NCBI RefSeq assembly: GCF_003323735.1
Contig: NZ_QOIM01000023.1
Coordinates: forward strand, 124,001 to 188,000
Origin: Streptomyces reniochalinae
GTDB lineage: Bacteria; Actinomycetota; Actinomycetes; Streptomycetales; Streptomycetaceae
Direction: 5' to 3'
DNA: 64,000 nucleotides
The position numbers and the translations under genes are program-made. Below the pieces are notes generated by a model. The model was not told the origin of the DNA. It made no database searches and was given only the letters and a program-made list of their open reading frames with translations. Below are positions 56,419 through 64,000 of this stretch, piece by piece (positions within the stretch are counted from its first letter, which is position 1; every line of letters starts with the position of its first letter).

Positions 56419-56478
56419 GACGGGTGCGGCCGGGCCCCGGCCCCCGAAGAAGGCAGGCCCGGGGCCCGGCCGCCCGTC
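56419..56478. terminator. Bidirectional hairpin terminator
   Basis: GACGGG-T-GCGGCCGGGCCCC (from 56419) pairs with GGGGCCCGGCCGC-CCGTC (to 56478) over about 22 pairs with a loop at about 56443-56454. It separates the small stress gene from the convergent SDR operon. Confidence 0.8.
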
Positions 56479-56491
56479 GAAAAGGGCGGTT

Positions 56492-57382
56492 CTAGCGGGA
56501 GGCCCTGGACTTCTCGTCCGCCTCTCCCCCCGCCCCTACCAGGCCGGTGGCCACTCCGCCCGCCGCCTCGATCCGGCCCGCCACGGCCTTCATCTCGCGC
56601 TGCCCCAGCGGGCCCCCGATGACCGATGCGAGATACCCGCGTATGCCCTGCATGCCGCGCAGCCACCACTGGCCGTACACGTGGGGCGAACGGCGCTCGA
56701 TGCCGTCGACGAGGCGGTCGACGGCGGGCCCCAGCGGGTAGGTCTTGTTGGTGGGCCACGGCAGCCGCTGCCGCACGTCGCGCATCACGTCGTCGGCGTC
56801 GGCCCCGCGCACCATGTCGGTGTCGGTCCAGCTCAGATAGCCGACGCCGACGCCGACGCCCTTGTAGCCGACCTCGGCGCGCAGACTGTGCGCGAAGGCC
56901 TCGACGCCGGACTTCGAGGCGCAGTAGGCCGTCATCATCGGCGCGGGCGTGATGGCCGCGAGTGAGGCGATCTGGAGGAAGTAGCCGCGGGACTCCGCCA
57001 GTACGGGCAGGAAGGCGCGTCCCGTGACGGCGCCCCCGATGAGGTTCACCTCGATGACGCGGCGCCAGGAGACGGGGTCGGAGTCCATGAAGGGACCGCC
57101 GGTGGCGACCCCCGCGTTGGCGACGGCGATGTCCACCTTGCCGAAGCGGTCCTTGACCTCGCGGGCGACCTCGGCCATGGCCTCGTGGTCGGTGACGTCG
57201 GCGTGCCAGTGGGCGGATTCGGTGTGGAGGGACTCGCTGACCCGCTTCAGCTCGTCGGGCTCAAGACCGACGAGGGCGATCTTCGCGCCGCGTGCGGCCA
57301 TCTTGCGGGCGAGCAACGCGCCCACGCCGCGTGCCGCACCCGTGATGACGGCGACCTGTCCTTCGAGCCTGACCCGGGTCAT
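56492..57382 (-). CDS. SDR family oxidoreductase of the monooxygenase operon
   Basis: A 296-residue SDR starting at ATG 57382, overlapping the hydrolase stop (ATGA). It has VAVITGAARGVGALLARKMA (cofactor loop), VANAGVATGGP, the catalytic Ser in LQIASLAAITP and YCASKSGVEAF (Tyr, Lys). The C-terminal region from about 215 is longer than in minimal SDRs. With a Baeyer-Villiger monooxygenase and a hydrolase upstream, it probably oxidises an alcohol to the ketone that the monooxygenase uses, or handles the released alcohol. Third gene of the operon. Confidence 0.9.
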   Translation of the reverse strand: MTRVRLEGQVAVITGAARGVGALLARKMAARGAKIALVGLEPDELKRVSESLHTESAHWHADVTDHEAMAEVAREVKDRFGKVDIAVANAGVATGGPFMDSDPVSWRRVIEVNLIGGAVTGRAFLPVLAESRGYFLQIASLAAITPAPMMTAYCASKSGVEAFAHSLRAEVGYKGVGVGVGYLSWTDTDMVRGADADDVMRDVRQRLPWPTNKTYPLGPAVDRLVDGIERRSPHVYGQWWLRGMQGIRGYLASVIGGPLGQREMKAVAGRIEAAGGVATGLVGAGGEADEKSRASR

Positions 57383-58395
57383 GCGCTCTTCTCCTTCGTC
57401 GTGGCGGCACCGGCGCGCGTGGCGGCGTCCGCGGGGACGTCCGTGGCGTCGTCCGCGAGGGTGCCCGCAGGGGCGGTGAGGTGGTGGCTGACGAGCCCGG
57501 CGAGCACCTCGCTGACGGTCTCCGGCTCCTCCAGCGGCGTCATGTGCCCGCGCCGCTCCAGCCGGTGGACGCCCGTGCAGTCGGGCAGCAGCGCGGCCAT
57601 CCGGTGGGCGTGCGGGAGGGGCGTGAGCCGGTCGTGGGTGCCGATGACGACGGCGGTGGGCGCGTCCAGGTGCGGCACCTTGGCCGACAGGTCGAGCCCG
57701 GCGAGCACGCCGCCCCACGCGGCCCGTACGCCCGTAGGGCAGGCGTGCACGATGCGCGCGGTCGCCTCGACGGTGGCGGGATCCGGCTGCGGGCCCAGCG
57801 TGCCGTACGCCAGGGCCTTGCGCGTCAGAGCGGTGACCGGGCCGAGGGGTGCGCTGGAGCCGAGCAGCGCGCGGTGGGCGTGGTGGCGCAACCGCTCGGA
57901 GCGGAACGGGATGACGCGGGCCTGTCCCGTCAGGTGCTGGGCACCGGTGCTGCACAGCATGAGCGCGGCGGCGTGCGTGCGCAGCTGTTCGCGGCCCGCC
58001 GCCGCCATGAGCGTCATGCCGCCCATGGAGTGGCCGCCGATGACGGCCTTCTCACCCGGTGCGAGCGCAGCGTCGAGGACGGCGCACAGGTCGTCGGCGA
58101 GCATCGCGGTGCTGTAGACCGCGGGGGTCGCCGCGGCGGGGCTGCGGCCGTGCCCGCGCTGGTCGTAGACGACGACGCGGTGCCCCGTGGCGGTCAGTTC
58201 GCGGATGACCGGCGCCCAGAAAAGGGTCGAGCAGGTCCAGCCGTGGGAGAGGACGACCGCGGGGTCGCCGTCGCGGCCGTGCACCTCGACGGGGAAGACC
58301 ACACCGTCCCCGGAGCGCGCGGTCACCTCGCGCGCGGGCGTGGGCGGCGCGTAGCGTCCCGTGAGTCCGTCTGCCGTGGTGGTGGGGCGGCTCAT
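57379..58395 (-). CDS. Alpha/beta hydrolase (esterase) of the monooxygenase operon
   Basis: A 338-residue hydrolase starting at ATG 58395, which overlaps the monooxygenase stop (ATGA). It has the oxyanion motif LSHGWTCSTLFW, VVYDQRGHGRS, the nucleophile elbow IGGHSMGGMTLM, an Asp in VVIGTHDRLTPL and the catalytic His in RRGHMTPLEEP. The C-terminus is an Ala/Thr-rich tail. Behind a Baeyer-Villiger monooxygenase it would cleave the ester product. No signal peptide. Confidence 0.92.
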   Translation of the reverse strand: MSRPTTTADGLTGRYAPPTPAREVTARSGDGVVFPVEVHGRDGDPAVVLSHGWTCSTLFWAPVIRELTATGHRVVVYDQRGHGRSPAAATPAVYSTAMLADDLCAVLDAALAPGEKAVIGGHSMGGMTLMAAAGREQLRTHAAALMLCSTGAQHLTGQARVIPFRSERLRHHAHRALLGSSAPLGPVTALTRKALAYGTLGPQPDPATVEATARIVHACPTGVRAAWGGVLAGLDLSAKVPHLDAPTAVVIGTHDRLTPLPHAHRMAALLPDCTGVHRLERRGHMTPLEEPETVSEVLAGLVSHHLTAPAGTLADDATDVPADAATRAGAATTKEKSA

Positions 58396-60005
58396 CGTGC
58401 GTCCTCCCGTGCGTGGGCCGGCATGTCCTCCGCCGTGTGGAAGGCGTGAGTGGCCGCCCCCCTGCCGACGCTTCCGGCGAGCAGCGGCGCCTTGCGGCGC
58501 GCGCCCGTCCTCCCCGCGCCGGACCGGCGCAGCACCTCGTACTCCTCCAGCCACACCTCCCGCGTGATCTTGCGGAACTCCGCCGTGGTGCCGGGCCATA
58601 CGGCCACCGGGCGGCCCTGTGCGTCCAGGTACCAGCTGGTGCAGCCGGTCTCCCACACGCTGGAGCTGATGCGTTCGCGCAGCTTGGCGTTGTAGGTGTG
58701 CTGGGCGATGGGCCGCACGTCCAGTGCCGCCTTGTCGCCGCCGCCGAGGGTGTCGAGCTTGCGCAGGTAGTCGACCAGGTAGTTGAGCTGGGCCTCGATG
58801 ATCAGGATCATCGAACTGGTGCCGAGACCCGTGTTCGGCCCGATGACGAACAGGAAGTTGGGGAAGCCCGTCGTGGTCGTCCCGCGCAGCGCGTTCATGC
58901 CGTCCTCGGCCCAGGACTCGGCCAGCGTCTCCCCGTCCGCGCCCTTGACGAGATCGGCGACCGGCATGTCGGAGACGTAGAAGCCGCTACAGAAGACGAT
59001 CGCGTCGACCTCCGCCTCACGCCCGTCGGCGGAGACGAGCGTGTTGCCGCGGATCTCCTTGAGCCCGGAGTCGATGACCTGCGTGTTGGACTGCGCGAGC
59101 GCCGGGTAGTAGTCGTCGGACACGAGCGTGCGCTTGCAGCCGACGCGGTAGTCGGGCGTCAGCTTGCGGCGCAGCTCGGGGTCCTTGACCGCGCGCTTCA
59201 TGTGCAGCGTGGAGACCTTCTCCACGGCCGGCAGCAGTTTCGGGTACTTGGCGAAGACCTGGGTCTCCAGCTCGTGCACCCCCCACAGCGCGAGGCGGCG
59301 CAGCTTCTGGGTGGCCGGGAAGCGGGCGTGCAGCTTCTGCTCGGCCTTGGTGATGCGGCGGTCGTTGCGCGGCACCACCCAGGCGGGAGTGCGCTGGAAG
59401 ACGGTCAGCTCGCCGACCACCGGCTGGATGGCGGGGATGATCTGGATGGCCGAGGCCCCGGTGCCGATGACCGCGACGCGCTTGCCCCGCAGGTCGTAGC
59501 CGTGGTCCCAGGTGGCCGAGTGGAAGACCTTCCCCTCGAAGGAGTCCAGGCCCGGGATGTCGGGCAGCTTGGGCTCGGAGAGCGGCCCCGTCGCCGAGAC
59601 GACGACATCGGCGGTCAGCGCCCCCCGGGAGGTCTCCACCCGCCAGTGGAGCTCCTCCGCGTCCCAGGTCATCTGCTGGACCTCGGTGTCGAAACGGATG
59701 TGCTGGCGCAGCCCGAAGGTGTCGGCGACGCGCTCCAGGTAGGCGCGGATGTCCGGCTGGGGCGAGAAGCTGCGCGGCCACTCCGGGTTGGGCGCGAAGG
59801 AGAACGAGTACAGGTGCGAGGGGATGTCGCACGCGCACCCGGGATACGTGTTGTCGTGCCAGGTACCGCCGACGGCCCCCCTGCGTTCCAGGAGGACGAA
59901 GTCCGTCACCCCTGCGCGGCGCAGCCGCACGGCGGCTCCCAGGCCGCCGAATCCGGTGCCGATCACCGCCACCCGTACGTGCTCCTGCTCGTCCTCGGCC
60001 GCCAT
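58392..60005 (-). CDS. Flavin-containing Baeyer-Villiger-type monooxygenase
   Basis: The start is ATG 60005 with GGGAGG 6 nt upstream, 537 residues. The FAD Rossmann motif is VAVIGTGFGGLGAAVRL, and the second, NADPH motif is VAVIGTGASAIQIIPAI. Between them lies FEGKVFHSATWDHG, matching the type I Baeyer-Villiger fingerprint F-x-G-x3-H-x3-W. GTWHDNTYPGCACDIPSHLYSFSF is also typical of cyclohexanone-monooxygenase-like enzymes. It inserts oxygen into ketones to make esters. First gene of a three-gene operon, divergent from a MerR gene. Confidence 0.93.
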   Translation of the reverse strand: MAAEDEQEHVRVAVIGTGFGGLGAAVRLRRAGVTDFVLLERRGAVGGTWHDNTYPGCACDIPSHLYSFSFAPNPEWPRSFSPQPDIRAYLERVADTFGLRQHIRFDTEVQQMTWDAEELHWRVETSRGALTADVVVSATGPLSEPKLPDIPGLDSFEGKVFHSATWDHGYDLRGKRVAVIGTGASAIQIIPAIQPVVGELTVFQRTPAWVVPRNDRRITKAEQKLHARFPATQKLRRLALWGVHELETQVFAKYPKLLPAVEKVSTLHMKRAVKDPELRRKLTPDYRVGCKRTLVSDDYYPALAQSNTQVIDSGLKEIRGNTLVSADGREAEVDAIVFCSGFYVSDMPVADLVKGADGETLAESWAEDGMNALRGTTTTGFPNFLFVIGPNTGLGTSSMILIIEAQLNYLVDYLRKLDTLGGGDKAALDVRPIAQHTYNAKLRERISSSVWETGCTSWYLDAQGRPVAVWPGTTAEFRKITREVWLEEYEVLRRSGAGRTGARRKAPLLAGSVGRGAATHAFHTAEDMPAHAREDAR

Positions 60006-60090
60006 GCCGCCGCCTCCCGAGGTCTGTCGCATCCGTGCGCTGAGCGCTGTGTGCCTGGTGCTGTGTGGTGCCGTTTGGCGCCTGCCGTAT

Positions 60091-60118
60091 GACCGTGCCA
60101 GTAATCACTGGCACGGTC
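60091..60118. promoter_or_regulatory. Perfect 28-bp inverted repeat between monooxygenase operon and MerR gene
   Basis: GACCGTGCCAGT (60091-60102) and ACTGGCACGGTC (60107-60118) flank AATC. It is the only strong palindrome in the 218-bp divergent region, about 86 bp from the monooxygenase start and about 106 bp from the MerR start. Confidence 0.75.
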
Positions 60119-60210
60119 TGAGAGTAGAGCAGCCGCATACTCATGGGTAGGGGTCGAGGGCGAGAAAGTTACCGGCGGTCGCACCGGGTCGCCGGACGGC
60201 AGGCGCCGCC

Positions 60211-60216
60211 TAGGCT
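60211..60216 (+). promoter_or_regulatory. -10 hexamer TAGGCT, leaderless-type (merR)
   Basis: TAGGCT with 7 nt to the GTG at 60224; no ribosome-binding site. Confidence 0.55.
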
Positions 60217-60223
60217 GTGGCAC

Positions 60224-61066
60224 GTGGCGAGCGCGAACGAGCAACACACGACGGACGAGCCGGGCAGCCGGAGCACGGACCCAGCGGACGGCGGATCCAC
60301 CCCGCCCCAGCGGGAGTTCCGCGCCCACGAACTGGCAGCAGCGGCCGGCATCACCACCCGCACGCTTCGCTTCTACCGCGAACGCAAACTCCTCCCGCCG
60401 CCGCGCCGCGAGGGCCGCATCGCCTGGTACGACGCACACCACCTCGCCCGGCTGCGCAGCATCACCGCGCTGCTCTCACGCGGCCACACCCTCGGCGGGA
60501 TCGCCGACCTGCTCGACGCCTTCGAGAAGGGCCGCGACGCCCGTTCCGCCGCCGAGGTCATGGGCCTCGACTCCGCCCTGGTCACCCCCTTCTCCGAGGA
60601 GACCCCCGTCCGCCTCACTCCGGAGGAACTCGCCGACTACTTCCAGGGCCAGGTGACCGTCGACAACCTGGCCGCCTCCCTGGACATCGGCTACGTCGCC
60701 ATCGACGGCGACGAGTTCGTGCACACCAGTCGGCGCCTGCTCGACGGGTCGGCGGAACTCGTCGCCAAAGGCATCCCCCTGGCCGACGTGCTGGAGGCGG
60801 GACGCGCACTGCGCGAGCACACCGACGAGATCGCCGCCCTCTTCGCCCGCCTCTTCCGCACCCACCTGCTCCCCCGCCAGGAGAGCAGCGACCCGGCCGC
60901 CCTCAACGACCTCCTCACCCGTGTCGCCCCCACCGCCAGACAGATCGTCGAAGCCGAACTGGGCCTCGCCCTGGACCGCCGGGTGCGGGCAGAGCTGGAG
61001 GGGTGGCTGCGTGACAACCGCACGGAGCGGGAAGAGCACGACCGCGCGGACGGAGCCGAGGGCTAG
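60224..61066 (+). CDS. MerR family transcriptional regulator
   Basis: A GTG start at 60224, fixed by TAGGCT 7 nt upstream, gives 280 residues; earlier in-frame codons are non-family. After a 27-residue hydrophilic lead the MerR domain runs FRAHELAAAAGITTRTLRFYRERKLLPPPRREGRIAWYDAHHLARLRSI in family order. The C-terminal 180 residues are helical, have no Cys pair for metal, and contain an acidic helix-rich segment. A small-molecule ligand is likely. Divergent orientation implicates it in control of the monooxygenase-hydrolase-SDR operon. Confidence 0.88.
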   Translation: MASANEQHTTDEPGSRSTDPADGGSTPPQREFRAHELAAAAGITTRTLRFYRERKLLPPPRREGRIAWYDAHHLARLRSITALLSRGHTLGGIADLLDAFEKGRDARSAAEVMGLDSALVTPFSEETPVRLTPEELADYFQGQVTVDNLAASLDIGYVAIDGDEFVHTSRRLLDGSAELVAKGIPLADVLEAGRALREHTDEIAALFARLFRTHLLPRQESSDPAALNDLLTRVAPTARQIVEAELGLALDRRVRAELEGWLRDNRTEREEHDRADGAEG

Positions 61067-61181
61067 GTTCTTCCGTCCGGGAAGGGCTGGGCCCGTGGGC
61101 GGTAGGGGCGTCAGGGGCGTCTGGGACGTCAGGGTTTCCGGGGCAACACGCGCATCCAGGGCGCCACGGGCATCGGAGACG

Positions 61182-61985
61182 TCAAGGGCCGAAGTCGACC
61201 GTCACCGGGGCGTGGTCGCTCCACCGCTCCGTGTGGGTGGCCGCACGCTCGACGTATGCCTTCAGCGCCCGCCCGGCCAGACCCGGCGTGGAGACGTGGT
61301 AGTCGATGCGCCAGCCCGTGTCGTTGTCGAAGGCCCGCCCCCGGTACGACCACCACGAGTAGGGCCCCGCCACCTCGGGGTGCAGCGAGCGGACCACGTC
61401 CGTGTAGCCACCGTCCTCGGGGTCGAACACCCGCGAGAGCCAGGACCGCTCCTCGGGCAGGAACCCCGAGTTCTTCTTGTTGCCGCGCCAGTTCTTCAAG
61501 TCGGCCTCCTGGTGCGCGATGTTCCAGTCACCGCAGACCAGCACCTCCCGCCCGGACGCCGCCGCCCGCTCCCTGAGAGCGCACAGGTAGGGCAGGAAAG
61601 CCGCCATGAAGCGTTCCTTCTCGTCCTGCCGCTCCGTACCGACCTCTCCGGAGGGCAGGTAGAGGCTGGCGACGGTCACGCCCGGCAGATCGACCTCCAC
61701 ATACCGGCCGGCGGCATCGAACTCGGAGACACCGAACCCCACCCTGACGGCGTCCGGCTCGCGCCGCGTGAGCAACGCCACACCCGACCGCCCCTTGGCC
61801 GACGAGGGCGCCCAGAACGCGTGCCATCCCTCGGGGGCCCTGACCGCCTCCGGCAGCTGCTCGGGCTCCGCCCTGACCTCCTGGAGGCAGACGACGTCCG
61901 CTTCCGTGGCCGCCAGCCACTCCGCGTAGCCCTTCTTGGCCGCGGCCCGCAGCCCATTGACGTTGACCGTGCTCACCTTGCGCAA
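61182..61985 (-). CDS. xth: Exodeoxyribonuclease III
   Basis: A 267-residue AP-endonuclease/3'-5' exonuclease of the xthA group. TTG at 61985 has GGGGAG 6 nt upstream; GTG 61976 (third codon later) is the alternative. Motifs: VNVNGLRAAAKKG (Asn), VVCLQEVRAE (Glu, metal), VCGDWNIAHQEADLKNW (Asp-Trp-Asn), FDPEDGGYTDVVRSLHP, WWSYRGRAFDNDTGWRIDYH and WSDHAPVTVDF (Asp-His). It acts in base-excision repair. It is convergent with merR. Confidence 0.94.
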   Translation of the reverse strand: MRKVSTVNVNGLRAAAKKGYAEWLAATEADVVCLQEVRAEPEQLPEAVRAPEGWHAFWAPSSAKGRSGVALLTRREPDAVRVGFGVSEFDAAGRYVEVDLPGVTVASLYLPSGEVGTERQDEKERFMAAFLPYLCALRERAAASGREVLVCGDWNIAHQEADLKNWRGNKKNSGFLPEERSWLSRVFDPEDGGYTDVVRSLHPEVAGPYSWWSYRGRAFDNDTGWRIDYHVSTPGLAGRALKAYVERAATHTERWSDHAPVTVDFGP

Positions 61986-62094
61986 AACGTGCTCCCCGTG
62001 GACTCCCGGACTACCCGCACCCTACGTGGCACGCCCCCGCTCCCCACGGGCCAGGAGCTCCGCCCGTGGCCGTCGACGCCCGCCGGTGTCCGCT

Positions 62095-62100
62095 TACGCT
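62095..62100 (+). promoter_or_regulatory. -10 hexamer TACGCT, leaderless-type
   Basis: TACGCT with 7 nt to the ATG at 62108. Confidence 0.55.
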
Positions 62101-62107
62101 TTCCCGT

Positions 62108-62650
62108 ATGCAGATCGTTCCGGTCCCCTTCGACCACCCGGACGCGCGGAAACTCAACGACCTCGTGCTCCAGGAATACACACAGCGCTACGGCGACCCG
62201 GAAGGCGACGCGACCCCGCTGGCCCCGGCGATGTTCCGGCCCCCGCGCGGCCTGTATCTCCTGGCCTACGACGACGCGCAGCAGCCCGTCGCCACGGGTG
62301 GCTGGCGCGCCATGGACGCCGGCCGTACGGCGGCCGGCGACGGCAACGAGGGCGGCTCCGACGAGGACGGGGAGAACTACGCGGACGGCGACGCCGAGCT
62401 CAAGCGCATGTACGTCGTGCCCGACGCACGTGGACACGGCCTGGCGCGGCGCATCCTCGCCCTGCTCGAAGACGATGCCCGCGAGGCGGGGCGGACGCGC
62501 ATGGTGCTGGAAACCGGCGTCCACCAGCCGGAGGCGATCGCGCTGTACACCTCTTCCGGCTACGGGCCGGCGCGGGAGAAATTCGGGCACTACCGGTTCC
62601 ACGAGGAGAGCCGGTGCTTCGAGAAGTCACTGGACGACACCCCTTTGTGA
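62108..62650 (+). CDS. GNAT family N-acetyltransferase
   Basis: The start is ATG 62108, 180 residues. Beta-bulge and acetyl-CoA loop are seen in ELKRMYVVPDARGHGLARRILALLED, followed by RMVLETGVHQPEAIALYTSSGY. An acidic, Gly-rich loop (GDGNEGGSDEDGENYADGD, about 78-96) interrupts the central sheet region and is an oddity of this copy. The substrate is unknown. The gene is divergent from xth, with 122 bp between starts. Confidence 0.9.
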   Translation: MQIVPVPFDHPDARKLNDLVLQEYTQRYGDPEGDATPLAPAMFRPPRGLYLLAYDDAQQPVATGGWRAMDAGRTAAGDGNEGGSDEDGENYADGDAELKRMYVVPDARGHGLARRILALLEDDAREAGRTRMVLETGVHQPEAIALYTSSGYGPAREKFGHYRFHEESRCFEKSLDDTPL

Positions 62651-62754
62651 GTCCGCTCCCCTGCGGGAACCCGGTCCCCCTCTGTGAATCCGGCCCTCTA
62701 CGGGAATCCTGTTCGCTGACCTGATGCGCCGGCCTGGGGCGACGTCCTGGTCCG

Positions 62755-63495
62755 TCAGCCTTCCTCGGGAACGTCGTCCACGGGGGGAGTCTCCGGCTCG
62801 CCCCGGGCGAACTCCGCCGCGACCGCGATGCCCAGATCCTCCATCGAGGCCACTCGCACAGAGCCGTTTTCGACACCCTCCAGCGCAGCGGTCAGGGCGC
62901 GCCCCGGCGGCATCTCGATCCAGCGCTCGGCGCCGCTCTCCCGCAGTGCCGTGACGGTCTCCGTCCAGCGCACCGGCAGCGCGACCGACCTGGCCAGATC
63001 GTCGAAGACCCCGTTCGCGTCGCCTGTCAGGCACGCCCCGCCGGTGCACGTCACGTACGGCAGCTCGTGCGGGCGGCGCCGCACGGTGGCCAGGTGCTGT
63101 GCCATGCGGATGCCGAGATCGTGCGGGGGCTCCTGCGCCCGCTCCAGCAGTTCGGCGCGGATCCTGACCGCCCGCAGCGCCTCCGAAAGAGTGAGCAGCC
63201 CAGCGGATACGGCGGCGGCGAAGGCGCCGGCCCCGTGTCCCGTCACCACAGCGGGCCGCACCTCCTCGTCCTCCGTGAGCGCGCGGGCCCCGGCCACACC
63301 GGCGATCAGCAGGCAGACGTGCCGTGCCACCTCGGACGACGCGAGCGCGTCCGCGGTGTCGAGCTCCGCGACCCCTCCGGGGTGCTCGCACTCGGCCTCG
63401 GCCAGTACGGTCGCCGACGCGGCGGTGTCGGGCAACCGGTGCAGCGTGCCCGGCCGCAGCGAGCCGGTACCGGGAAAGAGGAACGCGACGTTCAT
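62755..63495 (-). CDS. Acyltransferase-fold (FabD-like) protein lacking the catalytic Ser
   Basis: A 246-residue protein starting at ATG 63495. It follows the malonyl-CoA:ACP transacylase pattern: MNVAFLFPGTGS at the start, VVTGHGAGAFAAAVSAGLLTLSEAL in the middle, and WIEMPPGRALTAALEG near the end. In active enzymes the elbow is GHSxGE; here Gly88 replaces the Ser. The second catalytic His region is also not recognisable (YVTCTGG). It is about 60 residues shorter than FabD. It probably binds acyl groups or partners without catalysis, or is a decaying gene. No other malonate genes are nearby. Confidence 0.75.
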   Translation of the reverse strand: MNVAFLFPGTGSLRPGTLHRLPDTAASATVLAEAECEHPGGVAELDTADALASSEVARHVCLLIAGVAGARALTEDEEVRPAVVTGHGAGAFAAAVSAGLLTLSEALRAVRIRAELLERAQEPPHDLGIRMAQHLATVRRRPHELPYVTCTGGACLTGDANGVFDDLARSVALPVRWTETVTALRESGAERWIEMPPGRALTAALEGVENGSVRVASMEDLGIAVAAEFARGEPETPPVDDVPEEG

Positions 63496-63613
63496 GCGGC
63501 CACCCTTTCCTGCCCGGCCCCGCTATGCCAGCCACCCCTCCCACACGCCCTGCCCCGACCACCCTCCGGTTGCCTCGGATGTCCCGTGGTCCCGTCGTCG
63601 CGTCGTCACCCCC

Positions 63614-63676
63614 TTTGGACGTCCCACCGTCCCCTTCGGACGTCCCGCCGTCCCCCTCCGGACATCCCCTCGTCGT
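63614..63676. repeat. 21-bp tandem repeat, about three copies
   Basis: Units at 63614, 63635 and 63656 share GGAC-TCCC-CCGTCCCC-like sequence, with the third more diverged. Noncoding, in the gap between two divergent genes. Confidence 0.6.
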
Positions 63677-63751
63677 CCCTCCGGGCGCCCCGTCGTCCGG
63701 TCGCCGCCCGCTGCGGATGCCGAGCGTCCACGGAGCGCCGATGGTGGGCGT

Positions 63752-64000
63752 ATGACGGAATACATCGTGTTCGCCGATTTCACCGAACGCGGCACCCAGG
63801 CGGCACTGCGTGCGCTCGACAGGCTGGAGGCCGCGCACCGCGCCGGAACGGTCGCGCTGCGCGAGGCGCGCGTGATCGGACGGAACGCGGAAGGGGAGGC
63901 GGAGATCGTCGGCGAGGTGGACGACACCGGCAGCGCCACCGGCTTCGCCGTCGGCGGTCTGATCGGTGCCCTCGTGGGGCTGATGGGAGGCCCTGCGGGG
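63752..64000 (+). CDS. DUF1269-like membrane protein (partial, 3' end off window)
   Basis: The start is ATG 63752; 83 residues are visible. A soluble alpha/beta lead (MTEYIVFADFTERGTQAALR, ALDRLEAAHRAGTVALREA) is followed by a Gly-rich hydrophobic hairpin segment beginning GFAVGGLIGALVGLMGGPAG. This is the layout of DUF1269 membrane-associated proteins, often induced by stress. GATGGT lies 6 nt before the ATG, so it may be a weak leaderless start. Function unknown. Confidence 0.75.
   Translation, partial: MTEYIVFADFTERGTQAALRALDRLEAAHRAGTVALREARVIGRNAEGEAEIVGEVDDTGSATGFAVGGLIGALVGLMGGPAG

Noticed and set aside
63523..63939. 138-residue minus-strand gene over the right-end repeats
   Set aside because: It overlaps the DUF1269 gene start on the opposite strand, and its sequence merely reads the 21-bp repeats (GRPKGTV units).

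Overview
The window is very GC-rich chromosomal DNA with GTG/ATG/TTG starts, 4-base ATGA/GTGA gene overlaps, Ala/Gly/Pro-rich linkers, an SsgA-like protein and a TamR/Tam pair. All of this points to Streptomyces or a very close relative. From memory, the gene order (glmU-prs-rplY-pth, ppc, desaturase, tam/tamR, galTEK, pmt, rsmI, rsmA, ispE, cbiMQO, ssgE) follows the conserved core around SCO3120-SCO3161 of S. coelicolor. No prophage, conjugative element or CRISPR array is visible. The clearest mobile trace is one short inverted-repeat element.

Region by region. 1-9000: a partial coiled-coil gene and an LCP cell-wall ligase, then a compact polymorphic toxin/immunity-like locus. That locus holds a 911-aa protein joining a YrhB-like domain, a long Pro/Gly/Ala linker, an HPE...PC-x6-C deaminase-like domain and a SUKH-4 domain; a WHH/HNH-like plus SUKH fusion; and a divergent YwqJ-like deaminase/SUKH-3 pair. 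An orphan histidine kinase with a 200-residue insert lies tail to tail with it. 9000-15700: an HTH protein with a LAGLIDADG-like region, tRNA-Gln(TTG), glmU, prs, rplY with a structured leader, pth, a shortened DUF421 gene and a membrane protein. 15700-25900: ppc divergent from a fatty-acid desaturase, a TetR regulator, a GNAT enzyme, tam/tamR around a perfect palindrome, an SDR, an F420/FMN-type PPOX protein and a LuxR regulator whose receiver carries an insert.

26100-32700: the Leloir operon galT-galE-galK, transcribed divergently from a Na+/solute symporter plus a small membrane protein, then a response regulator without its phospho-acceptor. 33000-43000: mostly minus-strand genes (PQQ-like membrane protein, ABC-F ATPase, EamA transporter, YbaK, PBP, PPOX, protein O-mannosyltransferase). 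A 208-bp MITE-like element sits exactly at the stop codon of the ABC-F gene. 43000-47400: rsmI, a zinc-ribbon protein, a TatD-family nuclease, rsmA and ispE on the plus strand. 47400-56400: a serine hydrolase; a Ni/Co ECF transporter (cbiM-cbiN fusion, cbiQ, cbiO) with a Nur-box-like site; ssgE; a REP-like array; and a tricorn protease.

56400-64000: a translationally coupled Baeyer-Villiger monooxygenase/hydrolase/SDR operon divergent from a MerR regulator across a perfect 28-bp inverted repeat, exonuclease III, a GNAT enzyme, an acyltransferase-fold protein without its catalytic Ser, and a partial DUF1269 gene.

A signal running through the whole window is a TANNNT hexamer lying 6-7 nt upstream of eight start codons with no good ribosome-binding site. 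This fits leaderless transcripts.
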